Shown: in pieces, positions 17,883 to 25,428 of the stretch
Layout of the letters: the number at the start of each line of letters is the position of its first letter
How positions within the stretch are numbered: the first letter of the stretch is position 1
Source of the DNA: Micromonospora sp. NBC_01740
GTDB taxonomy: Bacteria > Actinomycetota > Actinomycetes > Mycobacteriales > Micromonosporaceae
Length of the DNA stretch: 64,000 nt
Assembly: GCF_035920365.1 (NCBI RefSeq)
Contig: NZ_CP109150.1
Span: 5,580,001-5,644,000, forward strand
Direction of reading: 5' to 3'
Program-made: the position numbers and the translations under genes
The notes under the pieces: model-generated
Seen by the model: only the letters and a program-made list of their open reading frames with translations
Told to the model about the DNA's origin: nothing
Databases searched by the model: none

Positions 17883-18689
17883 TCAGCTGCCGGAGCCCGG
17901 CTCGGCCATCCTGCGGTGCTGCGCCGCCTTGAGCTTGTCCGGGACGATCTTGCCGGCGGCGGTCTGCACCTTGTTGAGCAGCGAACCCGCAGTCACCGTC
18001 TGGTCGCCCCGCAGCATCGCCGCGAAGCCCTGCTCGGCCACGGTGCGCGGGTCGTCCTTGCGTCCCGAGCCGACCCGGGTGTCCGCCATCTCGGCACGGT
18101 CGAAGAACTCCGTGTCGGTCGGCCCCGGCATCAGCGAGGTCACCGTCACCCCGGTGTCCTTCAGCTCGTTGCGCAGCGCCTCCGCGAAGGACTGCACGAA
18201 CGACTTCGAGGCGTTGTAGACGGCCTGGAAGGGTCCCGGCATGGTGGCGGCGATCGACGAGGTGAACAGGACCCGCCCGGCGCCGCGCCGCACCATGGCG
18301 GGCAGCAGCAGCTTGGCCAGGTGCACCGTCGAGCGCACGTTCAGGTCGACGACGGCCAGCTCGTCCGCGAGCGTGGTGCCCCCGACGAACTCCCCACCGG
18401 CGCCCCGCCCGGCGTTGAGCGCCAGCGCGTCGACCGGGCGGCCGGCCGCGGCCACCGCCGCCGCCAGCTCCTCGACCCCCTCGGCGCGGGTCAGGTCCAC
18501 CCGGACGGGATCCACCCGCGGCCCCCCGTCGCGCCGCAGCCGCTCCGCCACGGTGCCGATCCCGTCGTCCTCGGCGGCGACAACCAGGTCGTACCCGTGC
18601 TCGACGAACTGGACCGCCAGCTCGTACCCGATGCCGCTGGACGCGCCGGTCACCACGGCGAACGGCCGGTCCGTGCCCGATGTGGTCAT
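17883..18689 (-). CDS. Short-chain dehydrogenase/reductase
   Basis: A 268-residue classical SDR. Cofactor motif TGASSGIG (VVTGASSGIGYELAVQF), NAG motif (ALNAGRGAGGEF), catalytic Ser in LFTSSIAATMPG and the YxxxK pair (VYNASKSFV) are all present, so it is likely an active NAD(P)H-dependent oxidoreductase. A C-terminal extension (SLLNKVQTAAGKIVPDKLKAAQHRRMAEP) resembles the group of actinobacterial SDRs of unknown substrate. ATG at 18689 is the start; the large open frame upstream is antisense shadow of glyA. It is divergent from glyA. Confidence 0.88.
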   Translation of the reverse strand: MTTSGTDRPFAVVTGASSGIGYELAVQFVEHGYDLVVAAEDDGIGTVAERLRRDGGPRVDPVRVDLTRAEGVEELAAAVAAAGRPVDALALNAGRGAGGEFVGGTTLADELAVVDLNVRSTVHLAKLLLPAMVRRGAGRVLFTSSIAATMPGPFQAVYNASKSFVQSFAEALRNELKDTGVTVTSLMPGPTDTEFFDRAEMADTRVGSGRKDDPRTVAEQGFAAMLRGDQTVTAGSLLNKVQTAAGKIVPDKLKAAQHRRMAEPGSGS

Positions 18690-18854
18690 CTGCTCGTCAC
18701 TCCCCTCGTCGGCGGGCGGCCCGCGCACCCGAGGCCGTCCCGGATGTGCTGTGCCCCGGTCCGGGCCGCCCAACCCCCACGTCCGCACCCGCCCACCTCG
18801 CCGGGGTCCCGCCGCCGGGGCGAGGTGGGCCGGGAACCGCCGAGGTCGACCCGG

Positions 18855-18944
18855 TAGGATCGGCGCGGGCCGTGACTGGCGCGTAGGGATGGAGAACCAT
18901 CGGGAAGCGGTCCCGTCATGAGGACGCATGCCGAGCGCCTGGGC
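18855..18944 (+). promoter_or_regulatory. ZTP (pfl) riboswitch and -10 box upstream of glyA
   Basis: The aptamer spans 18866-18944. Conserved GTGACTGGC (18872-18880) follows a P1 strand CGGGCC (18866-18871) that pairs with GGTCCCG (18909-18915, one bulge). P2 is GATGG-AGAA-CCATC (18888-18901), followed by GGGAAGC. The second subdomain holds CGCCTGGGC (18936-18944), and GGCGC (18878-18882) can form the diagnostic pseudoknot with GCGCC (18935-18939). A TAGGAT -10 box (18855-18860) would start transcription at about the first aptamer base. ZTP riboswitches sense the purine intermediate ZMP/ZTP when folate is short; placement before glyA is established for this class. The expression switch (terminator or ribosome-site masking) is not visible with confidence. 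Confidence 0.88.
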
Positions 18945-18968
18945 CTTCCGCACGTCACTGGAGGTCGC

Positions 18969-20408
18969 ATGTCGTCGCTGAACGCCGAATCCACCGCCTT
19001 CCGCAGCGCCCTCGAGGTGATCCGCGCCGTCGAGCCCCGGGTGGCCGACGCCATCGGCGCCGAGCTCGCCGACCAGCGCGAGTCGCTCAAACTCATCGCC
19101 AGCGAGAACTACGCCTCCCCCGCGACCCTGCTGACCATGGGCAACTGGTTCAGCGACAAGTACGCCGAGGGCACCGTCGGGCGCCGCTTCTACGCGGGCT
19201 GCCAGAACGTCGACACCGTCGAGGCGCTCGCCGCCGAGCACGCCCGGGAGCTGTTCGGCGCCGCCCACGCGTACGTGCAGCCGCACTCCGGCATCGACGC
19301 CAACCTGGTGGCGTTCTGGGCGATCCTGGCCGACCGGGTGGAGTCGCCGGCGCTGAAGAAGGCCCAGGTGCGGCAGGTCAACGACCTGACCGAGGCGGAC
19401 TGGTTCGCGCTGCGCCGGGAGCTGGGCAACCAGCGGATGCTCGGCATGTCGCTGGACGCCGGTGGCCACCTCACCCACGGGTTCCGGCCGAACATCTCCG
19501 GCAAGATGTTCGACCAGCGCAGCTACGGCACCGACCCGGTCACCGGCCTCGTGGACTACGACAAGGTCGCCGAGGCGGCCCGCGAGTTCAAGCCGCTGAT
19601 CCTGGTCGCCGGCTACTCGGCGTACCCGCGGAAGGTCAACTTCCGGATCATGCGGGAGATCGCCGACTCGGTCGGCGCCACCTTCATGGTCGACATGGCG
19701 CACTTCGCCGGCCTGGTCGCCGGGAAGGTCTTCACCGGCGACTTCGACCCGGTGCCGCACGCGCACATCGTCACCACCACCACGCACAAGTCGCTGCGCG
19801 GCCCGCGCGGCGGCATGGTGCTCTGCCAGCCCGAGCTGGCCGACCAGGTCGACCGGGGCTGCCCGATGGTGCTCGGCGGCCCGCTGCCGCACGTGATGGC
19901 CGCCAAGGCCGTCGCCCTCGCCGAGGCCCGCCGCCCCGACTTCGCCGACTACGCGCAGCGGATCGTCGACAACGCGCAGGCGCTCGCCGAGGGGCTGCTG
20001 CGTCGCGGCGGCAAGCTGGTCACCGGCGGCACCGACAACCACCTGGTGCTGATCGACGTCTCCGGCTACGGGCTGACCGGCAGGCAGGCCGAGCAGGCGC
20101 TGCTCGACTCGGGCATCGTCACCAACCGCAACTCCGTCCCGCAGGACCCGAACGGCGCCTGGTACACCTCCGGTATCCGGATCGGCACCCCGGCGCTGAC
20201 CAGCCGGGGCCTGGGCACCGCGCAGATGGACGAGACGGCCGAGCTGATCCACACTGTGCTCAGCCAGACCAAGCCGGGCGCCAACCCGGACGGCACCCCG
20301 TCCAAGGCCAAGTACGTCCTCGACCCGGCCGTCGCCGACCGGATCAGCAAGCAGGCCAGCGACCTGCTGAGCGGCTTCCCGCTCTACCCGGCCGTCGACC
20401 TCGGCTGA
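18969..20408 (+). CDS. glyA: Serine hydroxymethyltransferase
   Basis: A 479-residue PLP enzyme interconverting serine and glycine with tetrahydrofolate, the main source of one-carbon units. Key segments: [16 protein letters not shown], the [19 protein letters not shown] loop, the PLP Lys in [15 protein letters not shown], and [24 protein letters not shown]. It is the longer actinobacterial form with inserts ([19 protein letters not shown]) relative to the 420-residue E. coli type. The start is ATG 18969, with GGAGG immediately upstream; an in-frame ATG at 18918 lies inside the riboswitch aptamer and is rejected. Regulation by ZTP ties expression to folate status. Confidence 0.95.
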   Translation: MSSLNAESTAFRSALEVIRAVEPRVADAIGAELADQRESLKLIASENYASPATLLTMGNWFSDKYAEGTVGRRFYAGCQNVDTVEALAAEHARELFGAAHAYVQPHSGIDANLVAFWAILADRVESPALKKAQVRQVNDLTEADWFALRRELGNQRMLGMSLDAGGHLTHGFRPNISGKMFDQRSYGTDPVTGLVDYDKVAEAAREFKPLILVAGYSAYPRKVNFRIMREIADSVGATFMVDMAHFAGLVAGKVFTGDFDPVPHAHIVTTTTHKSLRGPRGGMVLCQPELADQVDRGCPMVLGGPLPHVMAAKAVALAEARRPDFADYAQRIVDNAQALAEGLLRRGGKLVTGGTDNHLVLIDVSGYGLTGRQAEQALLDSGIVTNRNSVPQDPNGAWYTSGIRIGTPALTSRGLGTAQMDETAELIHTVLSQTKPGANPDGTPSKAKYVLDPAVADRISKQASDLLSGFPLYPAVDLG

Positions 20409-20420
20409 GCGCCGCCCACC

Positions 20421-20463
20421 GCGACGACGCCGCCGGCCACCCTCGGGTTCCGGCGATCGTCGC
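20421..20463 (+). terminator. Probable terminator after glyA
   Basis: Arms GCGACGA (20421-20427) and TCGTCGC (20457-20463) plus inner GC pairing form an interrupted stem just after the glyA stop. The remaining stretch to 20717 (about 250 nt) holds no gene I can support. Confidence 0.45.
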
Positions 20464-20717
20464 AGCACCCCACCCCCTGGGGACAGCGATGACGTCGGCA
20501 TCGACAAGCGCCCGGTGATCGGTGGCGCAACGGCCGGAACCCGGGTGGAAGCAGGATGGGGGCGGCGCCGGCGACCCCGGCACCGCCCCCTGTCCGAGGG
20601 GTACGTCGATGAACTCGGTCGCACCGTTCGTCGCATCGGTGATGTCGCCGGGATGCACCACGTCGTCGTGGCGGTAGTTCGTCCAGGACACCTGGCCTGC
20701 GCGGCGGTCGTCGGCGG

Positions 20718-21119
20718 CTACAGCCGCTCGAAGCTCTCCATGCCGGCGAGTTCGAGCACCTCGGTCCGGGTCGCCGGGCATTCCTGCCGGGTCTGGTCGT
20801 CGATCTGACGGCCGGTCGGCACGGCGCCCTGCTTCTCGTACCAGGAGTAGAGGTTCACGGTGAGGTTGGCCATCGTGCCCGTCTCGGAGCCGATCCCCCG
20901 CAGCGTCGGCAACTGGCCGTCCAGGTAGGCACACACCTCCTTCGCCGACAACGGCGTCGCGCCACCGGCCGGAGCGGATCCGATCGCGCTGGACGCGGCG
21001 TCGGCTGCTGCGGGGGTGCCCGCCGTGGCCCCGGAGGGCTCGGGCGCGCCGCCGTCGGCACAAGCCGTCAGGGCGAACACGAGACAGAGGGTCGGCGCGA
21101 GCATTCGGATCGATCTCAT
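20718..21119 (-). CDS. Small lipoprotein of unknown function
   Basis: A 133-residue exported protein. Residues 1-19 are a lipoprotein signal (RSIRMLAPTLCLVFALTAC) with lipobox LTAC, then an Ala/Gly/Ser linker, then a helical domain (SAKEVCAYLDGQLPTLRGIGSETGTMANLTVNLYSWYEKQG...QIDDQTRQECPATRTEVLELAGMESFERL) with two cysteines. The lipid anchor places it on the outer face of the membrane. ATG at 21119 is chosen with AGGA upstream at a long spacing; ATG 21137 is in frame but lacks a ribosome-binding site. It almost abuts the methyltransferase gene (stop at 21116), overlapping slightly, so it may be the last gene of that operon. Confidence 0.75.
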   Translation of the reverse strand: MRSIRMLAPTLCLVFALTACADGGAPEPSGATAGTPAAADAASSAIGSAPAGGATPLSAKEVCAYLDGQLPTLRGIGSETGTMANLTVNLYSWYEKQGAVPTGRQIDDQTRQECPATRTEVLELAGMESFERL

Positions 21120-22051
21120 CGGTTCTCGTCCTGACATGGTTGTCGGTGGTGGGCGACCGGCGGCGGGGCCGGGGCGGACGGCTTGTCAGCCTTGGCGGCG
21201 ATCGCGGTGACGAGCCAGAGGCCGGCGGGTAGTCGGTAGCCGACGCCAGGTTCACGAAACCGGTCGAGCAGCCGGGCCGCCCCCGCCCGGGCCGAAACCT
21301 GCCCAGCCAGCGGAGCCGCCCGGTACGCGGCACCGGCGGGGCCGACCTCGATCAGCCACTCGGCCACCGCATCGGCGTCGTCCGGAGCATTCATGACGAC
21401 GTCACACGGCGTGATCGTGACGGCGGTCAAACCGGCGACGGTGAGGACGCGGACGAGCCGCGCCGGGTCGGCGAAGGAGAACGGACCGGGCTCGTCACCC
21501 ACCGGCAGCGGTGGTAACGGCCCGAGGTGCGGTGCTGCGCCGAGCAACGCCGCGGACATCCACGGGTTGACGCTGCCGTCGCGGAAGACGGTCGCGGCGA
21601 GGCGCCCTCCCGGGCGCAGGGACCGCCGGATCGTGGTGCAGCCGGCGACCGGATCCGCCAACAGCATCAGGGCCATTCGCGAGTACGCCGCGTCGAACGG
21701 TGCCCCCGGCACGACATCGAGGGTCTCGATGTCTGCCGCGTGGAACCGGATACCCGGGTACCGGTCCGCGGGGAACCGTTGCCGGGCGGCGGTCACCATC
21801 GCCTCGGCGATGTCGATACCAACCGCCGCGCCGGTCTCGCCGACCGCCGCGGCGAGTTCGGCCGTGGTGCCACCGCAGCCGCAGCCCACATCAAGGATGT
21901 GTTCGGCGGGCCGCGCGGCCATTCGCTCCATGGCTGGCGCTCCCAGCGGCCGGCCGATCTCGTCCTGCCGATCGGCGTGCCGAATCCAGCCAGCCGCCGC
22001 TCCCGTCCAGAAAGCGGTGTTGTGGGACCGCAAGGTGGCGGCGTCGGCCAT
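21116..22051 (-). CDS. Class I SAM-dependent methyltransferase
   Basis: A 311-residue methyltransferase. Motif I is LDVGCGCGGTTAELAAAVGETGAAVGIDIAEAMVTAA, motif II PFDAAYSRMALMLLADP, and motif III IRRSLRPGGRLAATVFRD, the UbiE/COQ5-like order. The N-terminal FWTGAAAGWIRHADRQDEIGRPLG segment is the substrate cap. The substrate is unknown. Its ATG shares a base with the stop of the upstream monooxygenase-like gene, so they are co-translated, and the pair faces a TetR regulator across an inverted-repeat operator. This suggests a small regulated detoxification or tailoring module. Confidence 0.87.
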   Translation of the reverse strand: MADAATLRSHNTAFWTGAAAGWIRHADRQDEIGRPLGAPAMERMAARPAEHILDVGCGCGGTTAELAAAVGETGAAVGIDIAEAMVTAARQRFPADRYPGIRFHAADIETLDVVPGAPFDAAYSRMALMLLADPVAGCTTIRRSLRPGGRLAATVFRDGSVNPWMSAALLGAAPHLGPLPPLPVGDEPGPFSFADPARLVRVLTVAGLTAVTITPCDVVMNAPDDADAVAEWLIEVGPAGAAYRAAPLAGQVSARAGAARLLDRFREPGVGYRLPAGLWLVTAIAAKADKPSAPAPPPVAHHRQPCQDENR

Positions 22052-22344
22052 CAGAACGGCATCTCGGCACCGTCGACGCTCAGCGATCGGAAGCTGGTCG
22101 CCTTCGTCGGGTCGAAGCCGTCCTCCTGCGCCGCCAAGCCTGCGGCCCGGACCAGCCGTTCGGACTGGAACCGACGGAACGCGGCTTCGTCCTGCCAGAT
22201 GTTGATGATCCGCCAGCCACCCTCGGTCGGACCGGCGACATGGGCGACGAGTCCCGGCGGCCGGTCCGGTCCGAGGTGTCGCTCCACCTGCTGGTACTCC
22301 GCCTCGCTGACGCCGGGCATCTCCTGCAACACACCGAACGGCAT
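22051..22344 (-). CDS. Small ABM-like (dimeric alpha/beta barrel) protein
   Basis: A 97-residue protein with the ferredoxin-like pattern of the antibiotic-biosynthesis-monooxygenase group (MPGVSEAEYQQVERHLGPDRPPGLVAHVAGPTEGGWRIINIWQDEAAFRRFQSERL). Members are cofactor-free oxygenases or simple binding proteins. It begins the ABM-methyltransferase operon: its stop overlaps the methyltransferase ATG. Length is normal for the fold. The substrate cannot be read from sequence. It is divergent from the TetR regulator, which probably represses it. Confidence 0.72.
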   Translation of the reverse strand: MPFGVLQEMPGVSEAEYQQVERHLGPDRPPGLVAHVAGPTEGGWRIINIWQDEAAFRRFQSERLVRAAGLAAQEDGFDPTKATSFRSLSVDGAEMPF

Positions 22345-22357
22345 GGCCTCTCCTTTC

Positions 22358-22384
22358 GATAGAGTCAGAATCTATCCAATAGAG
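22358..22384. promoter_or_regulatory. Probable TetR operator (inverted repeats)
   Basis: GATAGA (22358-22363) and TCTATC (22371-22376) form a perfect repeat with a 7-nt spacer; TCTAT (22371-22375) also pairs with ATAGA (22379-22383). The patch is AT-rich and fills the 55-nt gap between the divergent ABM-like and TetR genes, so one bound regulator could block both. Confidence 0.65.
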
Positions 22385-22399
22385 CACTACACTTGACCA

Positions 22400-23044
22400 G
22401 TGGTTGTCAAGAGACGCTATGACTCTTCCCGGCGGCAGGAGCAATCCCGACAGACCCGGCGGGCGATCCTCGAAGCGGCTGGTCGGTTGTTCGTCGACCC
22501 CGGCTACGCGGCCACGCCGCTGACCGTCGTCGCCGCGGAAGCCGGCGTCGCGGTCCAGACGCTCTACGCGGTGTTCGGCAGCAAGCGGCAACTGCTCTCC
22601 CATCTGGTTGACGTCACCCTGGCCGGTGACGACGAACCGGTGGCCCTGCCGGACCGGCCCTTCGTCGCCGAGATCCGCGCGCTCGCCGACCCCCGCGCCA
22701 AGCTCGCCCGCTACGCCCGCCATCTGGTCGAGGTGAACGCCCGGCAGGCCCAGGTGATGCTCGCGTTGGCCGCAGCGGCCACAGCCGATCCGGACGCCGC
22801 CGCGATCTGGCGCAAGAACATCGAGGAGCGCCGCCGCGGCATGGCCATGTTCGCCGCGGAACTCGTCGGCACGGGAGCCCTCCGCCCTGACCTGGACGTC
22901 GAACAGGTGGCCGACATCCTCTGGCTGGCCCAGGACGTCCGCAACTTCGACTGGCTCGTCCGGCAACGCGGATGGCCGCTGGAGCAGTACCAGCGGTGGT
23001 ATGTGGACACCGTCAGCGGCGCCACCATCGCCGGTGCCGAATAG
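22400..23044 (+). CDS. TetR-family transcriptional regulator
   Basis: A 214-residue TetR protein. The HTH is RRAILEAAGRLFVDPGYAATPLTVVAAEAGVAVQTLYAVFGSKRQLLSHLV; the variable C-terminal ligand domain includes ARYARHLVEVNARQAQVMLALAAAATADPDAAAIW and ends with LVRQRGWPLEQYQRWYVDTV. It is divergent from the ABM-like/methyltransferase operon with an inverted-repeat site in the short intergenic gap, so autoregulation and repression of that operon are likely. GTG at 22400 begins directly after the operator; no clear ribosome-binding site, so the message may be leaderless. Confidence 0.9.
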   Translation: MVVKRRYDSSRRQEQSRQTRRAILEAAGRLFVDPGYAATPLTVVAAEAGVAVQTLYAVFGSKRQLLSHLVDVTLAGDDEPVALPDRPFVAEIRALADPRAKLARYARHLVEVNARQAQVMLALAAAATADPDAAAIWRKNIEERRRGMAMFAAELVGTGALRPDLDVEQVADILWLAQDVRNFDWLVRQRGWPLEQYQRWYVDTVSGATIAGAE

Positions 23045-23215
23045 CGGACAGGCTCAGCCACTCGGGGACTCGAACCTCGACCTCTTCGATCCAACCAGGA
23101 GAAGGAAGCGCCCCCATGGCGTCCTCGCAGCCAGGACGGGCATGGTCGAACAGCAGCACGACGCAATCCGCTCGAGCCGTGGTCCCACGGCTGACGCGTC
23201 ACGGTGTCGCCGAGA

Positions 23216-24907
23216 TCAAGGTCCTGTCCTCGCACGGTGGCGGAGGGTGCGGAGGCGGTGCAGGACGTCGGTGCCGCCCCGGCCGAAGTGGTCGTGCAGG
23301 GCGCGGTACTCGGCGTACAGGTCGTCGTAGGCCGCCGCCCGGGCCGGGTCGGGGTGCCAGGTCTCGCGCCGGCCGGCGCCCATCGCCGCCGAGGCGGCCG
23401 GCACGTCCGGGTACGCCCCGGCGGCGACCGCCGCGTGGATGGCCGCGCCCAGCGCCGCCGGGTGGGCGGAGTCCAGCACGTGCAGCGGCCGGCCGAGTAC
23501 GTCGGCGTAGATCCGCAGCAGCAACCGGTTGGCGGTCAGCCCGCCGGCCACGGTCAGCTCGTCGACGGCCACCCCGGCGGCGGTGAACGCGTCGACGACG
23601 GTCCGGGCGCCGAAGGCGGTGGCCTCCAGCAGCGCCCGCCAGATCTCCTCGGGGCGGGTGGCGAGGGTCAGTCCGACCAGCACGCCGCTCAGCTCGTGGT
23701 CCATCAGCACCGAGCGGTTGCCGCTGTGCCAGTCCAGGGCCAGCAGCCCGTGCCCGCCCACCGGCTGGTCGGCGGCCAGGGCGTCCAGCAGTTCGTACGG
23801 GCTGAGCCCACGGCGCCGCGCCTCGTCGGCGTAGCCGGCCGGCAGGGCGGTGCGGGCGTACCAGGCGAAGATGTCGCCGACCCCGCTCTGTCCCGCCTCG
23901 TAGCCCCAGGCCCCGGTGGTGACGCCCCCGTCGACCACGCCGCAGACGCCGGGCACCTCGCGGTACGCCGCCGCGTTCATGATCAGGCAGGTGGAGGTGC
24001 CGAGCACCGCAAGCATCCGGCCGGGCTCGACGGCGCGGGCCGCCGCGGCGGTGACGTGCGCGTCGATGGCGCCCGCCGCGACGGCGGTCCCGACCGGCAG
24101 CCCGGTCCACGCGGCGGCCGCGGCGGTGAGCCCGCCGGCCCGGGCGCCCACGGGCACGAGCGGACCGTCGACGCGCGGCAGCAGGCCGTCGAGGCGGGGG
24201 TGCAGGGCGCGCAGGAACCCCGCCGACGGGTACCGCCCGTCCTGCCGCAGCCCCTTGTAGCCGGCGGCGGAGACGTTGCGGGTCTCCCGGCCGCAGAGCT
24301 GCCAGACCAGCCAGTCCGTGGTCTCGATGAAGCGCTCCGCCCGGTCGAAGACCGTCGGGTCCTCCTCCAGCACCTCCAGCGCCTTGGCGAGCTGCCACTC
24401 GGCGGAGACCCGGCCGCCGTAGCGGGGCAGCCAGCGCTCGCCGCGCGCGGCGGCGACGTCGTTGATCCGGGCGGCCTGCCGCTGGGCCGCGTGGTGCTTC
24501 CACAGCTTCGGGTACGCGTGCGGCCGGCCGCCCAGGTCGGGCAACTCGCAGAGCGGGGTGCCGTCGGCGAGGGCGGGCAGCATCGTGCAGGAGGTGGCGT
24601 CGACGCCGACGCCGCACACGTCCCCGGGCCGGATCCCGGCGGCGCGCAGCGCGGCGGGCACCGCGACGCGCAGCACCTCGCGGTGGTCGTCGGGGTGCTG
24701 CAACGCCCAGTCCGGTGGCAGCGGCGTGCCGTCGGGCAACCGCTCGCTGATCACCCCGTGCCGGTACGGGTGGACGGCCTCGCCCCGCACGGCGCCGTCG
24801 GCGACGTCGACCACGACCGCCCGGCCGGAGAGGGTGCCGAAGTCGACGCCGACGACGAATCGGGCCGGCCCGGCCCCCGGCCGCGCCGCGCCTTCTCCTG
24901 CCGCCAC
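23216..24907 (-). CDS. araB: L-ribulokinase (FGGY family)
   Basis: A 563-residue FGGY carbohydrate kinase of AraB length and architecture, phosphorylating L-ribulose with ATP. Signatures: VVGVDFGTLSGRAVVVDVADG at the N-terminus, GVDATSCTMLPA, KLWKHHAAQRQAARIN, AGAIDAHVTAAAA, DWHSGNRSVLMDHELSGVLVGLTLAT, and the C-terminal VAGGLTANRLLLRIYADVLGRPL. The TLSGR/GNR blocks are typical of ribulokinase rather than xylulokinase or glycerol kinase. No araA, araD, araR or sugar transporter lies beside it, so it is an isolated kinase. A Pro/Gly-rich start region precedes the core; ATG 24907 is used. Confidence 0.85.
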   Translation of the reverse strand: MAAGEGAARPGAGPARFVVGVDFGTLSGRAVVVDVADGAVRGEAVHPYRHGVISERLPDGTPLPPDWALQHPDDHREVLRVAVPAALRAAGIRPGDVCGVGVDATSCTMLPALADGTPLCELPDLGGRPHAYPKLWKHHAAQRQAARINDVAAARGERWLPRYGGRVSAEWQLAKALEVLEEDPTVFDRAERFIETTDWLVWQLCGRETRNVSAAGYKGLRQDGRYPSAGFLRALHPRLDGLLPRVDGPLVPVGARAGGLTAAAAAWTGLPVGTAVAAGAIDAHVTAAAARAVEPGRMLAVLGTSTCLIMNAAAYREVPGVCGVVDGGVTTGAWGYEAGQSGVGDIFAWYARTALPAGYADEARRRGLSPYELLDALAADQPVGGHGLLALDWHSGNRSVLMDHELSGVLVGLTLATRPEEIWRALLEATAFGARTVVDAFTAAGVAVDELTVAGGLTANRLLLRIYADVLGRPLHVLDSAHPAALGAAIHAAVAAGAYPDVPAASAAMGAGRRETWHPDPARAAAYDDLYAEYRALHDHFGRGGTDVLHRLRTLRHRARTGP

Positions 24908-25100
24908 GGCTGCTCCCTCCCGCCGCGCCGCGCCGGCACCCGGGCGGGCGACCGGTCGGCGGCGGCGGGAGGAAACGGTAGCAACACCGCCGCGCCCGCG
25001 GCACGTGACCGACAGCCGGCGGCCCGCCCGGGGAGCGGAGGGGTGAACGGACGGAGGTAACGGAGCCGGGGCGGCGGGGAGGGAGGGGCGGATCGGGTCG

Positions 25101-25361
25101 TCAGGCCACCGGCCGCTTCAGGTGGTAGCGGTGCACCTCGGTGCTGCCCTGGACGTTGTTCACGTCCTCGGCGGCGGAGACCAGTTCCCAGCCCTCCCGG
25201 CCGGCCCGGTTGAGGTGCGCGATCGCCGTGTCGCCGTACGCGGTGATGTCCCGGCGCGACCCGTCCGGGCCGTACCAGGTGAAGCTGACGTGAAAGGCGC
25301 GGCCCTGCCCCTGATAACGGCGGACCAGCAACGCGTACTCCCAGGCGACCATGGCGTCCAT
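25101..25361 (-). CDS. DUF4177-like small protein
   Basis: An 86-residue cytoplasmic protein whose pattern (WEYALLVRRYQG at the start, HLNRAGREGWELVSAAEDV in the middle, EVHRYHLKRP at the end) fits the DUF4177 type of small alpha/beta protein. Function unknown. Two internal ATG codons at 25361 and 25352 are possible starts; the longer frame to 25391 is less likely. It lies between the ribulokinase gene and hpgT, on the same strand, with no overlap. Confidence 0.6.
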   Translation of the reverse strand: MDAMVAWEYALLVRRYQGQGRAFHVSFTWYGPDGSRRDITAYGDTAIAHLNRAGREGWELVSAAEDVNNVQGSTEVHRYHLKRPVA

Positions 25362-25428
25362 TATGAGTGTCCACCCAGGACGGCGGAACACGGGCAGTCG
25401 CGCTTTGCCATGCGGTGAACGCGGTGTG

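Noticed and set aside
18918..18968. Longer glyA N-terminus from ATG 18918
   Set aside because: The codon lies within the ZTP aptamer and GGAGG directly precedes ATG 18969.
20409..20717. Possible gene remnant on the minus strand between glyA and the lipoprotein gene
   Set aside because: No start, no recognisable domain and frame continues into shadow of glyA; not supported.
23064..23076. tRNA T-arm-like sequence (complement reads GGTTCGAGTCCCC)
   Set aside because: No anticodon arm, acceptor stem or CCA region can be built around it; chance match or old fragment.
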